Below, in pieces: positions 1 through 11,511 of a stretch of DNA of 52,500 nt. Source of the DNA: Anaeromyces robustus (Eukaryota > Neocallimastigomycota > Neocallimastigomycetes > Neocallimastigales > Neocallimastigaceae). The position numbers and the translations under genes are program-made. Below the pieces are notes generated by a model. It was not told the DNA's origin. It saw only the letters and a program-made list of their open reading frames with translations, and did not search any database. The stretch lies in contig MCFG01000164.1 in NCBI GenBank assembly GCA_002104895.1, forward strand, positions 1 through 52,500, read 5' to 3'. Position 1 is the stretch's first letter, and the number at the start of each line of letters is the position of its first letter.

Positions 1-253
1 TTTTTTTATTTTTATGATATTTATTACATAATACTTAATAATAATAATATTAATATTAATAATATTAATAATAATAATAATAATATAGATGTATCAAATA
101 TCTTTTTTTTATTTAAAATATTATATTACATGATAAATATTTATTTTTTTTAAAGAATAAATATCCATTTCTTTCTCCTTAATATTAATTATAATTTCAA
201 TTTGGTTTTAGTTCTTTTAATTAATTATTTTTTTTTTTTTATAATAATAAACT

Positions 254-288
254 ATTATACTCAATTGATTGAATAACTTAAATTCATC
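254..288. repeat. Dispersed 35-bp motif, copy 1
   Basis: This stretch closely matches 8896-8931. Both begin ATTATAC and end CTTAAAWTCATCA, with about 80% identity once a 1-base indel is allowed on each side. On the minus strand each copy begins with TGATGA and reads LM(N/I)LSYS in one frame. The function is unknown: it could be a relic of a gene or transposon family, or part of a small RNA. Confidence 0.5.
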
Positions 289-462
289 AATTTACAGAAA
301 CAATCTCCTAAAAGTCTTAAATATATATTTTTTTATCATTTATATAATTATTTATTATTCCATTTTATTACATATAATATATTTTATATAATAAATTTAT
401 ATATAATAATATATAAAAAAATTTATTATAATTATTATTATAAAAAAAAAAAAATTTTTTTT

Positions 463-537
463 TGACAGCATTGTCCGGATTTTCTTGGATCTTATTGGCT
501 AATTTTTTGATGTGCCCATACTGGGCCAACTCACATT
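463..537 (-). other. GC-richer island, exon-like reading frame, unidentified
   Basis: A patch of roughly 45% GC inside DNA that is about 90% A/T. On the minus strand one frame is open throughout and reads like ordinary hydrophilic protein (for example CELAQYGHIKKLANKIQENP). The plus strand also has an open frame, but it is hydrophobic. I see no start codon, splice partner or neighbouring exon, so it may be an exon relic or a non-coding RNA. I do not recognise the protein. Confidence 0.35.
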
Positions 538-1297
538 TTTTATTGTTTGTGTATATTATTTTATTATTGTAATGTACAAAAATCCAAAAGTTAATTCATC
601 CATACAATGAAAAAAAATTAATCTATTTTTAATATATTTTTTTTTATTTACATAAATCAATTTTTACTTTTTAATTAATTATTTATTTATTTCATTACTA
701 TATTTACTTATTTTATATATCTATTTTATTTATTTTTATTTATTTTATTTATTTATTTTTAAATACATTACTTGTAATACATTATCAGATAGATAAATAA
801 AAAAATATTTTAAGTAACTAAATAAATAAAACCTATTTTAAATAAATAATTATAAATATTTAATTATATAATTATTTATTTTATATTGTAATTATTTAAT
901 TAAAAAACGTAATAATAATAATAACAATATCTGAATTTTTATTAATTTTTTTTTTTAAAAAAAAAAAAAATATCAAAAAAAATTTTTTTTTTCTTTGCAC
1001 ATTATACAAATAAGTTTATATAAATAAAAGTTTAAAATTGAACTTTTATACAAACTATATATATATATTAAATATTAATTATTTAAATAAATCATATAAA
1101 TTATTGTTTTCTTTTTTTTATTATTAATATATTATAATCAATAAAGAAAAATAAATAAAAAAGAAAGAAAGAATCTGTGACTAATATTAACTGAATATTA
1201 ACTCATAAAAAAAAAAAATTTAATATACAGTTTTTTTTTATACATCAAAAGTTTTTTCTTTTTTTTTTTCATTTAATTCAAATATAAAGTAAAAAAA

Positions 1298-1997
1298 ATG
1301 ACAACACAAGTAGTAAGAAAGAGTGCTAGAATATTAGCAAAAAAACAAAAAAAAATAGACGATATTTTAAATGTAAATGCTAAAAGAGAAAAACCAAATA
1401 AAACAACACCAGCAGCTAAAAAAAGAAAAGTTTTTGCTGAATTAAATACAGTAACACCAAAAAAATCTGAAAAATCTTTAATTGGAGTTTTTCGTCAATC
1501 TAAACGTAAATATTATAAATGACTAATAATATTACTAATAATGAATTGAAATATATATTATAATAAATGTATTAATTTTTTTTTTATTAATTATTTTTAT
1601 TTTTTTATTATTTTAAAATAAAATGTTATCCTATAATTATAATATATTATCATAATAATATTAATAAATAATAATAATATAATAGGCAATTCAAATTTAT
1701 TAGATAGTATCAAAAAATCAAAATTAGATAAAGAAAATATTAAAAAAGATAGAGTAATTACACCAGCTTTAATTTATCAAGAAGCAAAATATTTATTTAG
1801 TAGAAGTTCTTCACCAAGATTTATTGGAAGAGAAAAAGAAAGAGAATTTGTAATTGACTTTTGGAAAAAATATATATGTGGTGATCAGACTTCGTCACTT
1901 TATATATCAGGTTGTCCTGGAACAGGAAAAAGTGCTTTAATTAGTGAAATATCGAAAACTATGATTGAAGAAGAACACCAAAAGGTATTTTAAAATA

Positions 1998-2028
<31 letters not shown>

Positions 2029-3078
2029 TAAAAAATTTTTTATAAAAAATAATAAAATATCAACTTAATAAAACCAACTGTTAATAACACATTTAATAAT
2101 ATGTTCAAAATAAAATTATTATCTCTATCAATAGATACCATACAAAATACACGTTACAAATATAAATTGCATGGCATTAAAAAATCCAAAAATGATTTAT
2201 AAAAAATTATTAGAAGATTTTAGTCCAAGAAATCAAGCTTCAGACGAATCTGAAATTGTAAATGCCTTAGATAATTTATTTGTTCCAAAAAGAATAAAAA
2301 AAGATACTTCAAAATAGTAAATATAAATTTATTATTTAAAATTAATATAGATATATATTGATATATGAATTTATACCAATTTAAAATAATAATATTCAAT
2401 ATAATTTACTTATACGCACATATTATATTTTGAATAAAATAAATTATTATTTAAAAATAATATTAATTTTTAAATTATTTTTTAATATATATATATATTT
2501 TAAATTATAATAAAATAAAAAATATAATAATAATTATAATTTATAAAATTAGTGTATGTATATTAGATGAAATAGATTATTTAATTACAAGAGATCAAGA
2601 AGTACTATATAAACTTTTTGAATGGCCTGTAAAATCAAATTCAAGACTTTCTATTATTGGTATAGCAAATGCACTTAACATGACAGATCGTTTTTTACCA
2701 AGATTAAAAGCAAAAAATTGTGAACCATTATATATTAATTTTAACCCTTATGAAATGAAACAAATGGTTGATATTATAAAAGATCGTTTAGATATCTTAA
2801 ATAAAAAAGTTCTAAATGAAAAAAATAGTGAAAATAATATATCAATTGATGATGATAATAATAATAAGGATAATAATAAACCAAAACCTCAACAAAATTA
2901 TTTAATTCAAGCATCAGCAATTGAACTTTGTGCAAGAAAAATAGCAGGAACGGGTGATTTAAGAAAAGCATTAGATGTTTGCAAGTAAGTAAATCTTAAA
3001 AAAAAAAAAAAATAAAATAAAATAAAATAAAATAAAATAAAATAAACTAATTATTTTTTAAATATATATATAATTATG

Positions 3079-3115
<37 letters not shown>

Positions 3116-3437
3116 GGCAAGCTATTGAATTTGCTGAATCTGATTTAAGAAATAAAACTATATTAATGAAAAGAGGTAATGTTCAACCTGTAAAAGAAAA
3201 TTCAATATTTGTTAAAAAAGCAGCAACTTATGATACCCCTATTACTTCAATTAATGAAGTACCTCAAGTAACCATTATGCATATTCTTAAAGCTACAAAT
3301 AATGCTTTTGGATCAGCATCTGTACAAAAATTAAAAAATTTAAATGTACAACAAAAAGTTATTGTTTGTTCAATGATGAATATATTAAATAAAAAAGAAG
3401 AAAATGTTGTTGGAAAGGTAATAAAACAAGAAGAGAA

Positions 3438-3474
<37 letters not shown>

Positions 3475-3784
3475 TATATATATTCAATTTATAATAATGA
3501 AATAATTAATTAATATATACATATATTTTATAATTTTTTTTATATTTTTAATTAATAATTAGTTAAATGCTGAATATATTAATTCATGTAGAAAATATAG
3601 AATGATAAGTCCAGTATCAAAATCTGAATTTAATGATTTAGTTTCTATGTTAGAAAGTTGTGGTATAATAACGTTAGGAAAAGCAAAAGATGAAAGAAAT
3701 AGAAAATTTACACTTCATGTACAAGAAAATGAAATTAGAAAAGCAGTATCAGATTTACCTTTCTTATTACAAATTTTAAATTAA
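1298..3784 (+). CDS. CDC6: CDC6, AAA+ pre-replication complex loading factor (547 aa, 6 exons)
   Basis: CDC6 (Cdc18 in fission yeast) acts with ORC in the nucleus to load the MCM helicase at origins. Exons: 1298-1505, 1686-1984, 2135-2316, 2553-2984, 3117-3417, 3563-3784. All introns are GT-AG, phases close exactly and the product is 547 aa. The N-terminus (1-90) is basic and disordered, with a TPKK cyclin-kinase site. The AAA+ core has Walker A GCPGTGKS (about 145-152), Walker B CILDEID (about 232-238) and sensor 1 IIGIAN (about 264-269). The end from about 440 fits the Cdc6 C-terminal winged helix. ORC1 is the nearest alternative, but the length and the lack of a BAH domain favour CDC6. Exon 4 carries an Asn/Asp-rich insert of about 20 residues in the AAA+ lid region, and exon 5 ends before an ATA microsatellite in the intron. 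Confidence 0.95.
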
Positions 3785-4540
3785 AGAAATAAGAAAAAAA
3801 AATGCCAATGATAAAAAATAACAAAATAATTTTAAAATAACTCCATATAAATACAAATATAAATTTTTATTTTTCATTTCATATATTTTCATTCATTACA
3901 TTTTTATTTTATATTTACATATAATTATATATATTTATTCATTTATTCATTTATTCATTTATTATTATATTTTTAAAACATGTATTTTAAAATAATAATA
4001 ATAATAAAAAATAGTATATAAGTATTTATATATTATTTTTTTTTATTTTTTTAATTTTAATAATTTAATATTTTTTATATACCTTTTATATATATATATA
4101 TTATTATATATAATATAATAATTAAAAAGATAAAAGACTTTTTTTTTATATACCTTTTTTAAATATTTACATATATTATGATATTATTAAATATAATATA
4201 TAAAAATAAAAAAAAAAATTTAAAATGACAAACATTATATAATTTCAATAAAATATGATCATTTAATAAACATTAATAATGTATAATAAAACATTTTTTT
4301 TTATCACTTTTATATATAAATTTATTTATTAATATATTTTTATTTAATAAAAAACATAAAATCTTTATAAAAATCTTTATAATTAGAGAGGAAAAAAATA
4401 ATATTTTGTTCTGTTTTAATCTTTAATTATAATTAAAATGATATAAAGTATTATACAATTTTCAATAATACCAATTTTAAAAAAAATATATAAATATTTG
4501 TAGTATTTTTTTTTTTTTTTCTTTTTTTTTTCTATTTTTC
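3785..4540. other. Intergenic, A/T-rich
   Basis: CDC6 3' flank. It holds TTCATT repeats near 3935-3962 and homopolymers. I see no gene. Confidence 0.7.
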
Positions 4541-4554
4541 TAATAATAATAATT

Positions 4555-4665
4555 ACACTTTCACAATTATTGTTTAATTTTACATTTTGAATAGTATTTT
4601 GAAGAATTGAAATACGATGGCGAATTTCGGATTTTGAAACATGTTCTTTCAAAACTTTTATTTTT
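4555..4665 (-). other. Orphan exon-like fragment, coiled-coil-like
   Basis: On the minus strand a short frame reads as amphipathic helix (KSEIRHRISILQNTIQN), then runs into low-complexity ATT repeats and a poly-Lys (A-tract) extension. There is no in-frame ATG: the apparent start is TTG, and the 5' edge looks more like an acceptor (AAAAG) than a translation start. No partner exon is visible on either side. The copine gene upstream already has its own stop at 5207-5209. Most likely a gene relic, possibly a missed small exon. Confidence 0.3.
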
Positions 4666-5206
4666 TCAATATTAAAATAAAATTATATAAAACACAATAA
4701 ATAAACATTTATAATATATAAAAAAAAATATCTTTTTATTTACTTATTTATTAATTAATTAATTAAATTATATATTTTGTTTATACTAAAAAAAAAATAC
4801 ATAAGTAATAATAGTAAAAATAGTAAAAAAAAAAAAAATTTTAAATAATTCTATAATAATAGTTTTTTTCTTTTTTTATAAATTTTTACTTTTAAAAAAT
4901 AGAAAACTATAATTATTATTATATATTATATAACAATAATAAATAATAAATAGTTTATTAAAAAAAAATTATATAAATATTTATATATTTTATAAATTTT
5001 ATAAATATTTAAAAAAATAAAAAATTAAAAAAAAATTAGAAAAAAAAATATAAAATTTAATACTGTTTAAATAATTTTATATAATTGGTGATAGTAACAT
5101 ATATTTGAATCATATTAATTTTATATAAATATATATTAAAATGATTTTTTTTTCTCTATGTTTTCCATAATTTAATGTTATAGTATTTTTATTATAATTA
5201 TTATAA
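4666..5206. other. Intergenic, A/T-rich
   Basis: Downstream flank of the copine gene. Homopolymers and short A/T repeats only. Confidence 0.7.
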
Positions 5207-7664
5207 TTATTCTGAGAGATCAAATATAGATTGTAAATGTGGATGTAATTTAGCATGGTCCTTATCATATGGAACAATTCTATATTTATTAACAAATGTT
5301 TGTAATTGATTTGGAATTTCATTCAATACAGCTTGAGATAATTCAGCAGGAGAATCATCACGGTATTTACTAATATAATAAAATAAAAGATATATATTTT
5401 ATTAATAATTTATAATTTATTTTATTAAAATTTTCAAATTATGTTAAAAAAATAATATTAAGATGATAAAAAAAAAAAAAAAAAAAAAAAACTTACTTTA
5501 ATTGAATAAAGTTAACCATATCACGATCAGCTTCCTTACCAGAAGAAGAAACAAGTTTTTTATTATCCGAATCAAGAATATTCATATCAGTGAAGTTACA
5601 ATCACCAACACCAACAATAATAATAGACATGGCCTTACCACTATTATTAACAATAGCATCAAGAGTTTCTCTAAAACTAGTAACATCACCATCTGTAATA
5701 ATTAATAAAATATTATAATATTTCAAATGATTTTCATGACCACCAACACCAATAATACTTCCATCAATAGCACCTTCTGAATTAAGACCAACAAGATTAA
5801 TTAATTCAGCAAAAGTAGTTGGACCAGAAAATTGAACTCTTCTAATAGCATATTCATAAACTTCTAAAACAGACTCAATACCATCAATTTCTGGATTCAT
5901 ATCATTTTCATTAATTGGCCAACATTGTTCTACTTTACCATCAACTTTACAACCAAAACCGAAAACTGGAATTAATTTATCAGAATCATAAGCTTCTAAT
6001 ACTGAACCAATAACTTTAATAGTTTTTTGATAATCATTTAATCTACCATCAGGATATAATCTATGAAGACAACTATCAATTCTTGCTTTTGAGAAACCAC
6101 CATTTGAAGCACTCATATCAATACCAATAGTTAATTTTATTTCTAATTAATATATATTATGATAAAAATAATATTTAAAAAGTAAAAAAAAAATGAAAAA
6201 AAAAAAAAAAGTTAATGAATATATTATATTAATTAAATATTATTAAAATATTATTTATTATTTATTAAATAATATTTATTTACTTATAATTATTAATTAA
6301 TAAATAATAAATAATAAATAATTATTTTTTTTTCTTTTTTTTTTTTTTGTTATTACCTGTTCCTGTTGAAATAAAGTCATAGAATGATGGTGGAAGAGTA
6401 GTTTCTTTATCTGGAACATTAAGAGAACAATCTGTGAAAACTAAAATACCTGAATTAACATAATCTTTATGTTTAAGTTTTTTCTTTTCATAAATTAATT
6501 CAAATTCTTTAGTAGGACTATCCATAATAGTATTAAGAGAAGCTTCAAATTGACCTATGAATTTAACATCACCATTTTTATTCCAATCTCTAACTTGCCA
6601 TAATAATGGCATATCACGATTACAATTACATAATACAGCAGCATTTAATGAGAATCTTTGGAATGTTGGATTAAGATCTTTATGTACTACTTCTGTACTA
6701 TAAACTTCTAGCATAGTACCATCCATTTGTTTTTTAGAAACTGTAACATATGGATCACTACTTCCAGCTAATTTATCCTATTATTTATAATAAAAAAGAA
6801 AAATATTATATTAAAAATTTTAAATTGTTAAAAAAATTTTTGCTTTTTATAATATATATATAAGTTTTTATAATTATAATTATTATTATTATTATTAGTT
6901 ATTAATTGTTATTAATTATTATTATTAATTATTAATTATTACTATTACTATTATTAATTATTACTATTACTATTATTATTATTATTATTATTATATTTAT
7001 AAAATTGCTGTTATATTATTAACATTTTTATTTTTATTAATTATTTAATGAATTAATGAATTAATAATGATAATTTATAACATATTCTTTTTTTTTTTTT
7101 TTTTTTTACCTTCTTATCTAAATTTCTACAAGAAATAGCGAAATTATAAGTATTTTTAGTATCTTCTAATTCTTCTACACAAATAGAAAATTTACCATAT
7201 TTTCCTTCATGTTTTGGTTTTTTCTTTGAAAGTTTTACATCAATACCTTCTGGTGGAGGTAGTTTAGAAACAAGAACTTCGAATGGAGCATATTTACCAG
7301 ATGAAATAATTTGACCTAAAGGAGCTTCACAATAACCCATATATTTTTGTTCTGATATTTTATCTTCTTCTTTTTCTTTTGTAATATTAACTAAAACAAA
7401 AGCTAATTTTTGAGCTTTTTCAAAGTAATAATCAAAAGTAAATATTTTATTAAATCTTGGATTAACTTCATCTTTTATCATTTCAGTATGACCAACACAT
7501 AACCAATGACTTGGTTCATTTTCTCTTGCTGCGGTTAATAAATAAACAAAAACACATGGATTTGGTTTACTTTTTATTAAACCTTTACTCTTTTTTTTAA
7601 GTCCTTTACAGGATATTGTTAATTGAATAACAGTATTTGGAGTTGGAGCTGACGATGAACCCAT
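5207..7664 (-). CDS. Copine, Ca2+-dependent membrane-binding protein (594 aa, 4 exons)
   Basis: Copines are soluble proteins that bind phospholipid membranes in response to Ca2+ through two C2 domains and recruit partners through a von Willebrand A-like domain. Exons on the minus strand: 7664-7110, 6777-6357, 6142-5497, 5369-5207. Phases close exactly. C2A spans about 10-150, C2B about 165-300 (with the classical SDPYVTV loop) and the A domain starts near 327, with an intact DMSAS MIDAS motif at 334-338 and the later Thr and ITDGD motifs. The C-terminus matches the family pattern (AVLNEIPNQL). The start ATG follows an A-run and the protein begins MGSSSAPT, so N-myristoylation is conceivable. 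In C2A the first Ca2+-loop Asp is replaced (SKPNPCVF), so that domain may bind Ca2+ weakly. Confidence 0.95.
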
Positions 7665-8474
7665 TTTTTTTTTATTATTATTTTTTTTATTCTATTCTAT
7701 CTTATGTTTTTATAATAAATTTTTATATATATCTATTAATATAAAAAAAAATTTTTATATTAAATAATATTATTACTTTTTCTTATTATATGGTTGTTTG
7801 TTTATTTTTTTTTTTTTATTTTTTTTTATTATATTTTAATTTTTTTTTTTTTAGTTTGTAAAACTATTTAAACGATATTAAATCAAATTATTATTATTTT
7901 ATATTTTTAATAAAATGAGTTAATATTGGAAAAAAAGAAAAAGAAAAAGAAAAAAAAAAAGAAAAAATTATAAAATTTTACAAAAAAAAATTTTCATTTT
8001 ATAAGAATGATTATGTAATTTTATTTTCAATTATTTTATTAATTTGTTGATTCATTCATTTAATCATTACGTTATTTATTTCAACTTATTATTATTATTA
8101 ATATTTTATTTTATTTTATTTAATATTACTTTTTTGTTTACTTTATTTTATTATTATTATTATTTTATTTTGATTTAATTAAATTAATAAAAATTATTTG
8201 GTTAAACCATTTTCTTAGAAATAGTTTAATTATTAATTTATGATTTTAATGAATTTATATTATTTGCTCGTTTAAAAAATAATTTGTTAATTAATTCTTA
8301 TTTATTTATAGTATTTATAATACAATAATTATGAATTATTATAATGATTTATTTATTTATCCTTTTTATCTATTTATTTTATTTAAAAATTAAAATCTCT
8401 ATTAAAGAATTAATAATATTTATATATATAATTTAAAATTATAATTTTATTTATTATATATATATATTATTATT

Positions 8475-8572
8475 ATAATTATTTATTTAATTTTATAATT
8501 ATTTATTTAATTTTATAATTATTTATTTAATTTTATAATTATTTATTTAATTTTATAATTATTTATTTAATT
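8475..8572. repeat. 20-bp tandem repeat, five copies
   Basis: Unit ATAATTATTTATTTAATTTT starts at 8475, 8495, 8515, 8535 and 8555, nearly without change; the last copy is diverged at its end. A minisatellite in intergenic DNA. Confidence 0.85.
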
Positions 8573-8708
8573 ATTTTATTAAAAAATTTATTTATTTATT
8601 AATTTATTTATTTATTTATCTATTTAGTATTTATTTTACTAAAAAAAAGAAACCTTAATTTTTATATATAATTATTTAACTTAAATAATTAAAAAAAAGG
8701 TTAGCATT

Positions 8709-8737
8709 AAAGATAATTAAACGAATTAATTATCTTT
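8709..8737. repeat. Perfect 12-bp inverted repeat (hairpin)
   Basis: Arms AAAGATAATTAA and TTAATTATCTTT flank a 5-base loop, ACGAA. No adjacent gene; possible small hairpin or remnant of a miniature element. Confidence 0.6.
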
Positions 8738-8789
8738 ATAATTAATTTTATTAATTATAATATAATAATATAATTAAATAGTAAAAAAA

Positions 8790-8828
<39 letters not shown>

Positions 8829-8895
8829 TATTTATAATAAAAAAAACTTGGAGAAATTATAATTAATACTTTATAATGATTCGATTAAAATAAAG

Positions 8896-8931
8896 ATTAT
8901 ACGTTAATTGTTGAATAGCTTAAAATCATCA
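8896..8931. repeat. Dispersed 35-bp motif, copy 2
   Basis: Partner of 254-288. It reads ATTATACGTTAATTG, then TTGAATAGCTTAAAATCATCA. The conserved core on the minus strand starts TGATGA. Confidence 0.5.
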
Positions 8932-9678
8932 GGTTATTAATTATATTTTTTAAAAAGAAAATAATAAATAATAATTTTTTTACTTTATTATTATATATAT
9001 ATTTAATTATTAAGTATAATATTAATTATATATATATATATATTTATTATTTATAATTAAATAACATTTTATTTAAAAAAAAAAAAAAATGAAATTATTA
9101 TAGTATAAAATGATTCATAGATTTCAGTATATATATATATATATATACATAGCATATAAAATATTAAATTTGAATAATGCTGATATGATGAACAATATTA
9201 AATAAAAAAATATTTATGATTATATGATAAATTCAAATTGATAGAATATAAAATGCATTTTTTTTTTAAAGAATTTAATTCTTACTATATATATATTTTT
9301 TTCCTTTTATTAAAAACTTCGTTTTCTCTTTTAAATTAATTTTATATTACATAAATGATATATTTAAGTTAAAAAATATTTATAATTTTTATATTATTCA
9401 TATGTTAATGTAAATGTAAATGTAAATATATTAAATGAATAATGCTAAAATAATTTTTTTCTCAAATCTTCTTTTTTCTATTTTTTTAATTGAAATCTTT
9501 GGAACAAAGGAAAAAAAAAAAAAAAAAAGAACTTTATAATATATTATAAGGACAATTTTTTATATTTATAATTTTATTATAAATAATTGTAAAATATTAT
9601 AGGAACATTTTTCTGGATGGATAATTACTTATACTATAATTACTTATTATAATTTATATATAAAAAATAGATTGTTGA

Positions 9679-9738
<60 letters not shown>

Positions 9739-11463
9739 GAATTAGTTTAAGGATTTTTTTTTTTTAATTACTAAATATGAATTAACAAAATCTTATATAA
9801 TTAATTTATGCGCAATTTAAAAAAATATAATTATTTTCTTTTAATTTAACCAAAAATTCTTATATTTTTTATTTTAATTAAAATCCTTAATTAATTATTT
9901 GTAAATATTAAAAATATTAACTATATTCATATTTAATTAAAATAATTATATTTTTATTATTTCAAATTAATATTAAAAATTATTCTATGATTTTCTAAAT
10001 AATTTTTTTTTTTTTTTTAAAAAAAAAAAAAGAAATATCTTTGACTTTTCTTGTAATATTTTTTTTAATTATTAAAAATAACAGTAAAAAAATTTGTATT
10101 ACCATTTCTTTATTTATATCATTAATTATAAAAAAGTTTTAATAATTTTATTAATATTTAATTATTTCAATTATATATTATTTTAAAAGATTCTCAAAAT
10201 AATATTTATTAAAGGCATAATTATTATTAACATCTTTTATATTTTTAACATATAATTTTATATTGTCCTTTTTCTTTCATATTAATGATATAAATAAAAA
10301 TTATTTCATATAAAAATTATAAAAAAAAGTTTTTTTATAATATTTAAAAACAATAATTTTATCAATTTCTAAAATGTTCTACAAAATATATTTAAATATA
10401 AAAATTATTAAATTTCATAAATTAAATTATAATTTTTTCATATTTTTTTTTAAAAAAAAGTATGATTATTAATATGTAAAAAAGATTATTAATTTAAAAT
10501 ATATTCTATATAATTTATTAAAGGTTGTATTTTTATATAGATGTATTTTTATCTTCACTATATAATTTATCATCTTTTTATAATATTTATTTCATTTCAT
10601 TTAATTTTATGTTTTTTTTTTTTTTTATACTTTTACTTTATAATTTTATATTTAACTTTATTAATAAATTTATTTTCTATAAATGATACTATAAAAGAAT
10701 ACTTCTATTATTAAAATTATATTAATGCATTACTATTTATCTATATATTTTATTTTCATTATAATGAAATTTTTATTTTAATTTTAAAATTTTTAAAATT
10801 TTTAAAATTCTTTTTTTAAATTTTACCTAAAAAAAAAAAGACAAAAAAAAAAAAGAATTAAAAAGAAATTAATGATTAAAAACTTTAAAATTTTTAAAAA
10901 TATCTGTTGATTATTATGTTTTTTTAAATACTTTTTAAAATATATATTATATAAATAACATAAATTAAGATAAATTTTTAAAAATATATTTTTTAATTAT
11001 GATAAAAAAAAAAAAATAAAATAACACATAGTAGTAATTTTAATTCTTAATAAATTTTATATATGAAATTTTCATATATGTTGTTTTATTTTTATTTATT
11101 TTGAACATGTTAAGCCATTTATAATGCAATAATCAAAAAAAGAATTAATTATTTTTATTTTTACTTTTTTATTTTTTCTTACTTTTTAATTACAATTATT
11201 CATTAATTATCTTTATTATGCAACTAATTATTTTATCATTATAGTATAATTACTTCTACAAATTATGATATTACTGATAATGTTAATTCTATTAGTAACT
11301 ACTATATTATAATTATCATATTATATTATAATATTTTTGATTTTAATAATTTAGATTATAATAATTATCATTTATTATAATCAATGTTATTTTTCTTTAG
11401 GTATTTATTTATATATTAATTTATATATACTTTCATTATTAAATCCTTTATGTAATTTTTACT

Positions 11464-11511
<48 letters not shown>

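Larger units (their letters stand above)
1..1297. other. Intergenic, A/T-rich, upstream of CDC6
   Basis: Almost pure A/T with homopolymers. Two patches are compositionally distinct and are listed separately: a 35-bp motif at 254-288 that recurs near 8.9 kb, and a GC-richer island at about 463-537 that is open in one minus-strand frame. Nothing else recognisable. Confidence 0.7.

Noticed and set aside
8475-8572. CRISPR-like array
   Set aside because: Direct tandem repeats with no unique spacers, in a eukaryotic genome.
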